In this document: one piece after another, positions 54,632 to 63,992 of the stretch | Layout: the number at the start of each line of letters is the position of its first letter | How positions within the stretch are numbered: position 1 is the stretch's first letter | Assembly: GCF_003797125.1 (NCBI RefSeq) | Contig: NZ_RKKE01000001.1 | Span: forward strand, 806,001 to 870,000 | Source of the DNA: Shewanella frigidimarina | GTDB lineage: Bacteria > Pseudomonadota > Gammaproteobacteria > Enterobacterales > Shewanellaceae | Length of the DNA stretch: 64,000 nucleotides | Direction: 5' to 3' | Made by a program: the position numbers and the translations under genes | The notes under the pieces: generated by a model | Database searches by the model: none | The model's input: only the letters and a program-made list of their open reading frames with translations | Told to the model about the DNA's origin: nothing

Positions 54632-57316
54632 TTAATACTCATAGCTGAACTGCAAAGTGAACTCTGTGCCAGGGTCTTTGGCATACACTTGAAGATCTTG
54701 CTGTTCGTATTCAGTAGTTTCACCTAAGATATTTTTCGCTTTTACTTTTACCGTAACGCTATCTGTCGGGAAGAAACTATAGGTAAAATCAAGGCTATGG
54801 AATGGTTTTTCAAATACATCGTCTAAACCACCACGGCCACCATAAGCAATACGTTCACCAAACACGTTATACACTAATGTGGCACTGTGATAACTGTCTG
54901 ACGAGTCGTAACTTAACTGTAAGTTAGCCACCCATTGTGAATGTCCGGTCATGCGGCGCGTTTTATTGGTTGGGTCAATTTCGCCGTTAGCAGCGATATC
55001 GATTTCTGAGTCGCCAAGGGTTAAGTTACCTGCAACAAAGAAGTCTTCCCAAATGCTGCCATCGCTACCCAAAAATTCAAGCTCTTGTAAGAACTCAGTT
55101 TCAAGGCCGTACACATAGCCCGACTGCGCGTTATAAAACTTGAGCTGACGCCCTGCTTCTGAAATACGTTGAATCGGCTCAATTGGTGCATCTACATCTT
55201 TATAGAATGCGCCCATGCTGAAATTATTACCCGAATCAGAATAATATTCCCAACGTAAATCTAAGTTAAGAATGTCTGAACTCTTTAACTCTGGGTTACC
55301 GAAGAAGTCAAAACCAGTAACCGGATCTTGGAATCGAACCGGTGATACCTCACGAAGATCTGGACGAACGATAGTTTTACTCGCTCCAAAACGCCATTGA
55401 GTAGTATCGGTTTGTTTCCAGGTTAATGACAACGATGGGAACCAACCGTCTTCTGCTATCACGTAGTCAGATAACTGATAACGACCACCTTCATCTGATA
55501 TTTCACCATTGGGGTCGATAGGCAAAGTGACGCGACGAAAATCTTCATAACGAATACCAGCATATAACCGCCAAACATCATCAAAGTCGATGTCCATGCT
55601 CACAAATGCAGCGTCGTTTTTCTCGGCGGCAATGTAGTCTTCGGTGTCAGTTGATGCGTCTTTTAGCTCTAGCCCTAAGGTATTGTCGGTAATGTTTTTA
55701 TCAGAGAAAATCTCATCAAAATCACCCGCTAAAATAGCGCCATTAGGGTCGGTTGGACTTAAATCGACATCAAACCCTAAGCGAGTTGCATAGCTTTCGC
55801 GAGTACGCTCAAAGTATTCATAGCCGGTAGTCAGTTTAACCACGGCGCCGTCTAGATTAATTGGATACATAAAGTCCCAAGCATAGTTTTGGCTGTCATC
55901 TTCTAGGCGACTGTAGACATACTTGGGTGCATCTTGAGTATTGAGGTTACGTGATAATAACTGGTTGCTATCGTCTAAAATCACGTTGTAGGTATACGAC
56001 ACTTCATTTGGTGCATAACGCTCTGAGCGCGCATCGGAGAACTTCCAATTAAATTCAGCGTCATTCAAATATTCAATAAAATGATGACCTTTAATTTGGT
56101 TACTGATAAGCGAACGTTCTTCGTAATCAATGGCGTAAACTTGCAGTGCATTTGGCTCACCCAAAGTATCGATGGTTTCTTCAATCCCCATAGACACATC
56201 ATCTGAAGTGTCTTGCAGGTAAGTAGTGAAGGTTTCGATTTTATGGTTGTAGCCAATCTCTAAGCCTAAGTTAAGCATGCCAGACACTTGGACTATTGAG
56301 TCGGTACCGACGATGTCTTTCTGGTTTTCAACTTGTACTTGGCTGCTATCACCATCAAGCTCAACTTCACGTTTAGTGTAGTTTTCAGCTTGCTTCTTGT
56401 AAGACACGGCTGACAATGCACCAAAGATAATATCGTCGGTAATGTCCCAACGATCACCAATGGCGATATCACCGCGCATTGCAGGGTCTGTACTTTGGCT
56501 GTGTACCGTCATATCGCGGTACATGTCTAGTGCTAGTTCGCGGTTAACTTTTTGTGCTGCTGGGTAATTTATAGCGCCATTAGAGTTGCTCACGATATCA
56601 ATTGGGCTAATTCCACCATATTGATTAATGGTGTTATTAATGTTGCTTGGCATGCTGCGAGTGCCATCGTCTTGGCCGGTCCAATCATCGCCACCACCGT
56701 TGTAGGTGTAGCTGTCATTTGAGTCATTGGTGTTATAACGACCGCCCACTGACGCTTTAAAGAAGAAGTCGGCCGGAATTGATTTAGTGCGAATATCAAC
56801 ATGCCCGCCACCAAATGCGGCAGGTGAATTAGCTGAGGCAGACTTTTGCACCGATAATGATTCAATGATCGATGCAGGAAACATATCTAAAGGTACTACG
56901 TTACGGGTTGGGTCTGGCGATGGCACTGTCGCGCCATTCAGTGAGGTACTTGAATAACGCTCACCTAAACCACGAACATAAATGAATTTGCCATCTTTTA
57001 AGGTTAAACCTGTCACACGACGAAGCGCTGCGGCGGCATCACCGTCACCGGTTCTTGAAATTTGTTCTGAGCCCATAATATCGGCTACAGCAATTTGTTC
57101 ACGACGTTCTTCAGTTGCTTCCGATGCAGAGCTACGTAAACGCCCAGTAACTGAAATCACTTCTATCGGTTCAATTGGAATCACTTCACCAGGATCACGA
57201 ACAGGCGCTGGTTCTTGCGAGTATACGGGGGTAGCTGTTAATAGTGTCGCCGCAGAAATCACAGAGATAATGGCAAGACTTAACTTATTAACGGTAAAAC
57301 TCGGCTTGGTTTTCAT
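54632..57316 (-). CDS. TonB-dependent outer-membrane receptor
   Basis: An 894-residue receptor. The signal peptide ends VYS-QE; a TonB-box-like EVISVTGR is at about 52-59. The plug domain follows (VADIMGSEQISRTGDGDAAA, FIYVRGLGERYSSTSLNGA, SANSPAAFGGGHVDIRTKS), then a 22-strand barrel ending FTLQFSYEY. It lies 84 bases downstream of a large lipoprotein gene on the same strand. The Pho-box-like array before the lipoprotein suggests phosphate-related uptake; iron or sugar uptake is the alternative. Confidence 0.93.
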   Translation of the reverse strand: MKTKPSFTVNKLSLAIISVISAATLLTATPVYSQEPAPVRDPGEVIPIEPIEVISVTGRLRSSASEATEERREQIAVADIMGSEQISRTGDGDAAAALRRVTGLTLKDGKFIYVRGLGERYSSTSLNGATVPSPDPTRNVVPLDMFPASIIESLSVQKSASANSPAAFGGGHVDIRTKSIPADFFFKASVGGRYNTNDSNDSYTYNGGGDDWTGQDDGTRSMPSNINNTINQYGGISPIDIVSNSNGAINYPAAQKVNRELALDMYRDMTVHSQSTDPAMRGDIAIGDRWDITDDIIFGALSAVSYKKQAENYTKREVELDGDSSQVQVENQKDIVGTDSIVQVSGMLNLGLEIGYNHKIETFTTYLQDTSDDVSMGIEETIDTLGEPNALQVYAIDYEERSLISNQIKGHHFIEYLNDAEFNWKFSDARSERYAPNEVSYTYNVILDDSNQLLSRNLNTQDAPKYVYSRLEDDSQNYAWDFMYPINLDGAVVKLTTGYEYFERTRESYATRLGFDVDLSPTDPNGAILAGDFDEIFSDKNITDNTLGLELKDASTDTEDYIAAEKNDAAFVSMDIDFDDVWRLYAGIRYEDFRRVTLPIDPNGEISDEGGRYQLSDYVIAEDGWFPSLSLTWKQTDTTQWRFGASKTIVRPDLREVSPVRFQDPVTGFDFFGNPELKSSDILNLDLRWEYYSDSGNNFSMGAFYKDVDAPIEPIQRISEAGRQLKFYNAQSGYVYGLETEFLQELEFLGSDGSIWEDFFVAGNLTLGDSEIDIAANGEIDPTNKTRRMTGHSQWVANLQLSYDSSDSYHSATLVYNVFGERIAYGGRGGLDDVFEKPFHSLDFTYSFFPTDSVTVKVKAKNILGETTEYEQQDLQVYAKDPGTEFTLQFSYEY

Positions 57317-57400
57317 ACTTAACTATCCTGTATGCGGTTCAGAGATAACCGCCCTTGCGGGCGGCTATTAATAGGTCACAGATTAAGGTTATCGAGGTGA

Positions 57401-60235
57401 TTACTGTGGAAAGTAAGCCCAACCTTGACGCCAGTCATTCTGGCCATCGAATGCACCAATAAAGTTGGTTGATTCGAAGAAGCTATCATCAGTGCTTAAG
57501 TCTTTACCTTTGCCAAGTAGCGTTGTATCTGTTGCTGCTGGCATACCGTCAGTGATAGTCACTGCAGCTGTTGAGTTACCTTCTTGGCCCATGAACCAGG
57601 TTTCAACATTCACAGCGTCTGCTGTTGCGGCATTATCAGAGCTGTACTTAAATGGCTCGTTACAGTCGATAATTGAATGAGACATGGTTAGCGTTTTGCT
57701 GTTTACGTTGTCGACTAAACCAGCGTAAGAGCCATCTAACTCTAAACATTCGCCAGACTCAGTTTCAGCAGTAGTGCCTTTACGACCTTGTACTAGCACG
57801 TTGTATAACTCACCGGCTGTAGCAACACGTAACAAGATACCTTCACCTTTATCGCCACTTGCGTTAGCAATATCTGTACCCGGTAAAATAGTGAAGTTAG
57901 CTAATTTTGGCGCCGACACTGGGGTATCAGTAGCACCTTTATGGCTATCACCTTCGATACCACGGTTAGCATTACCGTCTTCGTGAGTGATATACACAAA
58001 CTGTGCTTTACCTGTCCAACCGTTAGTCCAATCTAAGCTGTCATCGAAGTTTTCAGTTAAGTACACATATTTCAAGTTAACTGCACCACCCCAAAACTCA
58101 ACACCGTCGTCGCCGTTAGCGTGAATTTGAATATGGTCTACTTGAGTTCCGCTGCCCACTGCCGCAAATGAGATACCGTTCATTTCTTGAGTATCATTCA
58201 CTTTAAAGCCAGCATACTTAATCACTACGTAGCTGATTTGACCGCTGTTATCAGCGTTGTTGTTACCACCGTACGGGAAGTCACCGACTTCAAACGACGC
58301 TGAACAAGCATTATGATCAGGACATGTATTAGTTAAACCATTACCTAGAATAACCAATCCACCCCATTGACCACGTTCGCCACTTGCACCCGCAATCACA
58401 TCCTCTTCAGAGGTCATTTCAATTGGGTGAGTTGCACTACCTTGAGCCATAATTTTTGAGCCACGACTCACCGCGATAAAGCTGTTAGATGTCGCGAATA
58501 ACTTAGTGCCCGCTTGAATAGCCAATGTTGCAGGCGTGGTGTTATCTCCACCTACTACTACTGCACCGCCATCAATTTTGTACATTACGTTTTGGCCAGC
58601 GAGAAGAGTCGTGTTGCTTAAAACATTGCCTTCAAGAGTACAAATTAACGTTACCGATGCATCTTTGTATAAACCTGCTGTCGCAGCTGAAGCTGTTGTG
58701 CCTACTGGACAAGAGGTTAATACTGGTAATGCTGTGGGTGTTGGCGTTGCATCGTCATGAATGGCTGTGGTCCAGCCTTCCGTCCAATCGTTAGTGCCAT
58801 CAAATGCACCAATGTAGTTAGCATTAACCAAACGCGCATCAAGGTTAGCCAAATCTGCTTTGCCAGCCGTTAATGCAACAGATGATGAATTAGGCATGTA
58901 ATCGGTTAAATCTGCTGCGGCAACTAGGTTATCCGCTTGCCCTTTGTACCAAGCTTCAACATCTAGCGCTAAAGTACGGCCTTCTGCAGCATCTGCCTTG
59001 GCATTTTTGAACGGTTCAACACAGTCAATTAAGCTGTTTTGCATCGTCAATTCTGCCGTGTTGGCGTTGTTAACGGTATTGTCGTCGTTAACCTCTAAAC
59101 ATTCGCCAGAATCAACGTCACCTTTAACAAGAATGTTATAGGTATTCACGCCAGTGCCTTTACGGAATAAAATACCTTCCGCATCGTCACCACCACTGTT
59201 GGTGCCATTAGCAACCTGAATAGTAAAGTTGGCTAACACTGGTTTTGACATAGGTACAGCACTTGCGTCACTGTTACTGTCAGCTTCAATACCACGGTTA
59301 GATGCGTTGTCAGCTTGACGAATATAAACGTGCTGCGCGCTACCTTGCCAACCGTTTGTCCAATCTAACGAGTCATCAAAGTTTTCTGTCAGTACGATAT
59401 TTGTTACTGAAACATTACCGCCCCAGAATTCAAAACCATCATCGTTATTCATGTGAACTTGTACGTGGTCAATTTCAGTACCCGCACCCACACCGGCAAA
59501 ACTAATACCGTTCATTTCTTGGGTGTCATTGATTTTGAAACCACCAAACTCAACGCGTACATACTTGATTGAACCTGAATTGTCTTCGGTATCATTACCA
59601 CCGTAGCTGTGGTTACCCACTTCAAAAGACGCTGAACAATTAGTTAAATCTGGGCAGGTGTTTACTGGCGCATTACCCAATAACACTAAACCACCCCACT
59701 GACCCGCTTTACCTTCTTGGCCTAAAGCCGTTTCAACAGACGTAAATACGATTGGCGCTGTTGCCGTACCATCAGCCATGATTTTTGAACCGCGGCTAAC
59801 CACTAAATAAGAATCGCTGCCACCTAAGATTTTGGTGCCAGGTAATATCGATAACTCAACCGCATTGGCATTGTCGCCACCGGCAATCACTGCACCATCA
59901 AGCTGCCATACAACGTCATTACCTAATACGATTTTGTCGCCATCTTGGCCACCAGTGGTAATTGTTGATGCTGCTGTAGAAGGTGCAAGCGTTCCCTTTA
60001 ATACCCAAACTTCTTTACCATCAACGGCTGTCATGGTGGTGCTTTTAGTTGCAAAGCCACTGTATGATTTTTGTTGTTCTGTCTGAGTGGGTGTGGTTGG
60101 AGTTGTTGGCGTAGTCGGTGTAACAGTATCGCTACCCGCATTGATATTAATATCACCACCACAACCAGCGAGCCCTAATGTTGCAGCAAGGGCTGTAGAA
60201 AGTGCAGTAAGTTTAAAAATGTTTTTCAGTTCCAT
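57401..60235 (-). CDS. large internally duplicated beta-helix lipoprotein
   Basis: A 944-residue lipoprotein: lipobox GLAGC, then a Thr-Pro linker of TPT units. Two homologous halves of about 430 residues follow (about 60-490 and 500-940), each with the same order: AGGDN, ILPGTKI/IQAGTKL, VSRGSKIMA, GQWGGLVxLGN, CSASFEVG, SYGGND/PYGGNN, NDTQEMNGISFA, DDGxEFWGG and ENFDDSLDWTNGW. This looks like a parallel beta-helix with metal-binding Asp/Asn. Probably surface-exposed; it may present ligand to the receptor downstream. The ATG at 60235 has GGAG six bases before. Confidence 0.85.
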   Translation of the reverse strand: MELKNIFKLTALSTALAATLGLAGCGGDININAGSDTVTPTTPTTPTTPTQTEQQKSYSGFATKSTTMTAVDGKEVWVLKGTLAPSTAASTITTGGQDGDKIVLGNDVVWQLDGAVIAGGDNANAVELSILPGTKILGGSDSYLVVSRGSKIMADGTATAPIVFTSVETALGQEGKAGQWGGLVLLGNAPVNTCPDLTNCSASFEVGNHSYGGNDTEDNSGSIKYVRVEFGGFKINDTQEMNGISFAGVGAGTEIDHVQVHMNNDDGFEFWGGNVSVTNIVLTENFDDSLDWTNGWQGSAQHVYIRQADNASNRGIEADSNSDASAVPMSKPVLANFTIQVANGTNSGGDDAEGILFRKGTGVNTYNILVKGDVDSGECLEVNDDNTVNNANTAELTMQNSLIDCVEPFKNAKADAAEGRTLALDVEAWYKGQADNLVAAADLTDYMPNSSSVALTAGKADLANLDARLVNANYIGAFDGTNDWTEGWTTAIHDDATPTPTALPVLTSCPVGTTASAATAGLYKDASVTLICTLEGNVLSNTTLLAGQNVMYKIDGGAVVVGGDNTTPATLAIQAGTKLFATSNSFIAVSRGSKIMAQGSATHPIEMTSEEDVIAGASGERGQWGGLVILGNGLTNTCPDHNACSASFEVGDFPYGGNNNADNSGQISYVVIKYAGFKVNDTQEMNGISFAAVGSGTQVDHIQIHANGDDGVEFWGGAVNLKYVYLTENFDDSLDWTNGWTGKAQFVYITHEDGNANRGIEGDSHKGATDTPVSAPKLANFTILPGTDIANASGDKGEGILLRVATAGELYNVLVQGRKGTTAETESGECLELDGSYAGLVDNVNSKTLTMSHSIIDCNEPFKYSSDNAATADAVNVETWFMGQEGNSTAAVTITDGMPAATDTTLLGKGKDLSTDDSFFESTNFIGAFDGQNDWRQGWAYFPQ

Positions 60236-60280
60236 TGTCATCTCCGAAGACGGATTTAAGCGTGTGAGTTAGTTGGCTGG

Positions 60281-60352
60281 ATGACAAGCTAACCTGCAAA
60301 AATGACAAAAAGACTGCGCAAACATGACAGTCACATTTCATTAACATTACAG
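60281..60352 (-). promoter_or_regulatory. Pho-box-like array upstream of the lipoprotein/receptor operon
   Basis: On the minus strand TGTAAT or TGTCAT cores recur with a near 22-base period (on plus: 60346 ATTACAG, 60324 ATGACAG, 60302 ATGACAA, 60281 ATGACAA). Read in 11-base steps this gives CTGTAATGTTA, ATGAAATGTGA, CTGTCATGTTT, and a later TTGTCATTTTT, as in PhoB boxes (CTGTCAT plus four AT-rich bases). It lies 45-120 bases before the start. Confidence 0.6.
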
Positions 60353-60452
60353 AAATGTGCAAATCCAATGGCTATGCAGCTTAGGAGGATATTTGAATGG
60401 CATAAATTTTTAACAAAAAAAGCGAAAATATAATGTTTTAGGTCTAATCAAC

Positions 60453-60827
60453 TTAATAATAGCTAACATAAACGGTCCACAAACCAAAAATAATGGCGCA
60501 CAACCCTGCGGGTCTGAATGCTTTGACACAATATGAGGCAGACCATAAAGCAAACTTTTTGTGATATTTTTCGGTCATAAAAACAAGAATAATTGCAATA
60601 ATAAACAATAAATTACCTATCACTTCGAACACTAATGGCGATGAAGTGTTATGCGCATCGAGTAGTAAGACACTCCCGAGAACTAACCGAGATATAATTT
60701 CAATGTAATGGAAATAGCGTTGATGGCTAAAACGAACAATTTGATCTGCAAAATGCGCTGGAGCCAACATCATGAACAGGCCAAAACTGAATATTATTAC
60801 ACCCCACAAGCTAATGAATATGGCCAT
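60453..60827 (-). CDS. hypothetical four-helix membrane protein
   Basis: A 124-residue hydrophobic protein with four membrane spans (about 5-22, 41-58, 68-84 and 104-121) and a His/Arg-rich first loop (FSHQRYFHYIEIISR). I do not recognise a family name. GGAG five bases before the ATG supports the start. It is a single gene. Confidence 0.65.
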   Translation of the reverse strand: MAIFISLWGVIIFSFGLFMMLAPAHFADQIVRFSHQRYFHYIEIISRLVLGSVLLLDAHNTSSPLVFEVIGNLLFIIAIILVFMTEKYHKKFALWSASYCVKAFRPAGLCAIIFGLWTVYVSYY

Positions 60828-60884
60828 GTTAACTCCAAGAGATACTGCTTACGCTAATATTAACACCTCACTAATGAGGTAAAT

Positions 60885-61007
60885 ATGTTAACTAAAAATG
60901 TCGCATCCACTATCAACAAGATGATTAAGCAAGATGCCTCAACAAAAAAGGCTAAGGCTGGTGGCTATTTACTACCCTTTTATAGTCTAATAAACACACG
61001 GCAATGA
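60885..61007 (+). CDS. possible 40-codon ORF with sequestered ribosome site
   Basis: ATG at 60885 follows GAGG at ideal spacing and opens 40 codons (MLTKNVASTINKMIKQ...), Lys-rich and soluble. The ribosome site is inside a hairpin ACCTCA-CTAA-TGAGGT (60865-60880), which would hide it. Coding character is weak and no family is known. It lies in a 303-base gap between the four-helix protein and the antiporter. Could equally be a chance frame. Confidence 0.25.
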   Translation: MLTKNVASTINKMIKQDASTKKAKAGGYLLPFYSLINTRQ

Positions 61008-61130
61008 CATTAATCAAACCGACTCTGAAGATATAAAAAAATATTAATAAATGCTCATGAAATAAGTTTAGACGATTTTAATGCTAAAATAGCCATTTGA
61101 TACAATCTTCATCACACAAGGAGTGCCCAT

Positions 61131-62339
61131 ATGCCACCAGATATTATTATTTTAGGGATCTCCATACTTATCGCCATTGGCATTTTACTTCATCATCCAT
61201 CCAAAACTTTAGGTTTACCATCGTTACTGATCTTTATGGGTGTCGGCTTAGCATTTGGTAATGGTGAGTTTGGTTTTGTATACGATGATCTACAGCTGAC
61301 TTCAGTGATTGGCACCTTAGCATTAAACACCATAGTCTTTGTCGGAGGGCTCAATACTCCGATGAAACACATTAAGTTTTCTTGGAAAGAAGGCGGAATG
61401 TTATCCACTGCAGGGGTGATATTCACTACCATTATTTTTGGCTTTATCTTGAATGCATTACTCGACTTTAACCTCATTACTTGCATGTTGTTTGCCGCGG
61501 TAGTGTCGTCTACCGATGCAGCGGCCGTATTCTCTATTTTAGAGTCAAAAAAACTTAAATTAAAACACGGTACGGGCACCATTTTAGAATTCGAATCGGC
61601 TACCAACGACCCTGTGGCCTTGTTAATGGTGGTGATGTTAACCGACTTTATTATCAATAGTGCCAACGGCGCACCTACTGCACTTTCAGTGTTATCGAGT
61701 CTCGGCCAGCAAATTGGTGTTGGGGCGGTAGTGGGGTTAATAATGGGTAAAATGGCCGTTTGGGCACTTAATCGCATTAAACTGCCTGAATTTGGACTTA
61801 TCCCCGTTTTTATTTTAGCCAGCTTTGCCATCACAGTATCAAGCACAGAAATCTTAGGGGGGAACGAGCTTATTGCGGTTTATATTGCAGGGGTGATCAT
61901 CGGCAACTATTTAAAGAAGGGCGCTGAAGTCAGTAAGCATTTCTTTAATGGCATATCGTGGTTAGCGCAGTCATTAATGTTCATCATTTTAGGCTTACAG
62001 ATATTCCCGCAGCAATTAATGCCGGTGTTCATTGCATCATTGCTACCGGCTATATTGCTTATTGTCGTCGCGCGCCCATTGGCTGTGCAGCTGTGTTACT
62101 TACCATTTAAACAAGCTAATTGGCGCAAACGTTTGTTTGTTTCTATGATCGGATTAAAAGGTGCAACCCCAATTGTATTTGCGCTTATTCCCGCTGCAGC
62201 AGGAGTAGAGGGGTCCCGTGAAATGATCCACATGGTGTTTTTCATTGTACTGATTTCGGTCATTGTCCAAGGCGCCGCTATCGAGCCGCTCGCCAATAAA
62301 CTAGGGCTAAAACTGCAGCCCAAAAAGCCAGATCTATAA
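61131..62339 (+). CDS. cation:proton antiporter (CPA1/NhaP-type)
   Basis: A 402-residue inner-membrane protein with about 12 spans. Core motifs: FVGGLNTPMKHIKFSWKEGG, VSSTDAAAVFSILESK and EFESATNDPVALLMV, the last with the Asn-Asp pair of CPA1 exchangers. It is shorter than CvrA/NhaP2 (about 570) because the C-terminal TrkA-C/CorC part is missing. It exchanges Na+ or K+ for protons. AAGGAG supports the start. It ends at a strong hairpin. Confidence 0.92.
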   Translation: MPPDIIILGISILIAIGILLHHPSKTLGLPSLLIFMGVGLAFGNGEFGFVYDDLQLTSVIGTLALNTIVFVGGLNTPMKHIKFSWKEGGMLSTAGVIFTTIIFGFILNALLDFNLITCMLFAAVVSSTDAAAVFSILESKKLKLKHGTGTILEFESATNDPVALLMVVMLTDFIINSANGAPTALSVLSSLGQQIGVGAVVGLIMGKMAVWALNRIKLPEFGLIPVFILASFAITVSSTEILGGNELIAVYIAGVIIGNYLKKGAEVSKHFFNGISWLAQSLMFIILGLQIFPQQLMPVFIASLLPAILLIVVARPLAVQLCYLPFKQANWRKRLFVSMIGLKGATPIVFALIPAAAGVEGSREMIHMVFFIVLISVIVQGAAIEPLANKLGLKLQPKKPDL

Positions 62340-62340
62340 A

Positions 62341-62384
62341 AATGATTCAATGCCTCATAGCAATGAGGCATTGAATCATTTTCA
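62341..62384. terminator. bidirectional terminator
   Basis: A perfect 18-bp stem, AATGATTCAATGCCTCAT (62341-62358) with ATGAGGCATTGAATCATT (62363-62380), loop AGCA, then TTC. It separates the antiporter and the convergent BlaR1-like gene. Confidence 0.85.
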
Positions 62385-62400
62385 GTATCTTTGTTATTAG

Positions 62401-63618
62401 TTATTTTACCGTAATTCTCTCAATTGATTTATCAGGCTGATGGATCACATAGTCTAACTGTACTTGTAGGTCTTTAAACCCAATTGCAGAGGGTTGATAC
62501 TTCCATTGTTCAAGTGCCTCAACAGCCGATGCATCAAACACTTGTTTCGGCGACGACTTGGTCACTCTAACATTGTTCACACTGCCATTTGGACTGATAT
62601 CAAATGACATTTGAACATAACCATTAAGCCCTTCTTTAGCAGCATCAATTGGATAGCTAGGCTCAATTCTTATAACAGGCATTGCCATAGAGTCGGTTTT
62701 ATTTTCAACGCTGAGATTATTGCCTGCAAATACCTGTTGATTAAACATAAAGGCACCAACACCAATAGCTAATGTCATTCCAATCAACGCTAAGGTGCTT
62801 TTTCCATGTTGCTTTTTCATCTGTAAGATCCTCTCTTTTAAGATGGTTTTATCCCCATAATGGGTGTGTAACATGCTCAAAGGTGCATGTTGTGAATAGG
62901 CCAATAGTGTTCTGCTATAGGCAATTTTAGCTAGGGCTTTCATGCTGGCAGTGACCTGCGCATCGCATGACAATTCTTGATCTTGTCTAAATCGGCGATA
63001 GCTCAGCCACATCAACGGATTGAACCAAAACAATACGGTTAATCCATAAGCCAGGGCATTTGCCCATAAATCACCACGTTGATAGTGATAAATCTCATGC
63101 TGAATAATGGCTTGCTGCTGGCTTTCATCGAGTAATGTAAAGCTTGTTGGCACCAGAATACTGGGGGTAATAAACCCTGCGAGCATAGGTGATTCAATAT
63201 CTGGATGGACTAATACGTTAAGCTTTACAGAAGGAATATCTAGCTGACGTCCACGCTGGATTAACCGTTGCAGGTAGCCGTATTCCATCACGATATTAGC
63301 GACTAATAACGTGATAACGATACCGTAGAGATAAGGCAGGTATAACAGGTCAAGTAAGCCTGCCGACAACGCAGCGGTATCGCTAGCAAACACATAATAC
63401 TGCTGGATGATTGAGGCTGCGTTATTGCTACCAAACCAGTTAACGCGGTGAGGCAATATCATTTGCAGTAAATCTGCAATGATTAATAGTGGCACGGATA
63501 TCCACATAAAATAGGTATAGTGCGCCCCAAATCTAGACAATATAAACCGGTGCAATACCAGTAATACTAAACACACCACGCTCAATGAGATGGTTTGTTC
63601 CATAAACCAATTAATCAT
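62401..63618 (-). CDS. BlaR1-like M56 metallopeptidase with C-terminal TonB domain
   Basis: A 405-residue membrane protein. Four N-terminal spans flank a zinc peptidase motif IIQHEIYHYQRGD (HEIYH at 174-178) with the third ligand Glu in RQDQELSCDAQV. A further span near 275-295 leads to a periplasmic TonB C-terminal domain (IRIEPSYPIDAAKEGLNGYV, VEALEQWKYQPS). Beta-lactam sensors carry a penicillin-binding domain there; this one does not. The ATG at 63618 overlaps the BlaI-like stop by one base (TGATG), so the two are coupled. It probably cleaves or inactivates the repressor in response to an unknown envelope signal. Confidence 0.9.
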   Translation of the reverse strand: MINWFMEQTISLSVVCLVLLVLHRFILSRFGAHYTYFMWISVPLLIIADLLQMILPHRVNWFGSNNAASIIQQYYVFASDTAALSAGLLDLLYLPYLYGIVITLLVANIVMEYGYLQRLIQRGRQLDIPSVKLNVLVHPDIESPMLAGFITPSILVPTSFTLLDESQQQAIIQHEIYHYQRGDLWANALAYGLTVLFWFNPLMWLSYRRFRQDQELSCDAQVTASMKALAKIAYSRTLLAYSQHAPLSMLHTHYGDKTILKERILQMKKQHGKSTLALIGMTLAIGVGAFMFNQQVFAGNNLSVENKTDSMAMPVIRIEPSYPIDAAKEGLNGYVQMSFDISPNGSVNNVRVTKSSPKQVFDASAVEALEQWKYQPSAIGFKDLQVQLDYVIHQPDKSIERITVK

Positions 63619-63992
63619 CACTTTTGTTCCTTTTGCCAATCATCAAGTAAGGTTTGCAGTTCGGCGACATCTTCTGCCGACAGCTTGTTCTTTTGCGCAA
63701 AACCGGCAACCAATGGGGTTAACTTGCCAGCAAACATGCGGTCCACAAAAGAAAGCGATTCTTTAACGGTATAGTCCTGCTCAGCAATTAATGGTGAGTA
63801 ATGGTAAACCCGACCTTGTTTTTCAAAACTGACGGCTTGTTTTTTGACTAAACGATTAAGCAAGGTTTTAACCGTTTTTTCATGCATGTCATGGCTTTGT
63901 TCTAATGCATCAACCACTTCACTCGAGGTCAATGGCGACTGCTGCCAAAGCTGCTGCAACACGACTAATTCACTATTGCTGATTTCTTTCAT
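63618..63992 (-). CDS. BlaI/MecI/CopY-family repressor
   Basis: A 124-residue winged-helix repressor: ISNSELVVLQQLWQQSPLTS, SEVVDAL, then recognition helix EKTVKTLLNRLVKKQAVSFE and wing GRVYHYSPL. The C-terminal dimer helix ends QTLLDDWQKEQK. It is coupled to the M56 peptidase gene that follows and should repress this pair and perhaps other genes. The promoter lies beyond the window edge. Confidence 0.93.
   Translation of the reverse strand: MKEISNSELVVLQQLWQQSPLTSSEVVDALEQSHDMHEKTVKTLLNRLVKKQAVSFEKQGRVYHYSPLIAEQDYTVKESLSFVDRMFAGKLTPLVAGFAQKNKLSAEDVAELQTLLDDWQKEQK

Noticed and set aside
60087..60272. Plus-strand Val/Gly-rich ORF
   Set aside because: It is the antisense reading of the Thr-Pro linker repeat of the lipoprotein.
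61193..61846. A 217-codon minus-strand ORF
   Set aside because: Antisense shadow of the cation:proton antiporter; composition follows the real gene.
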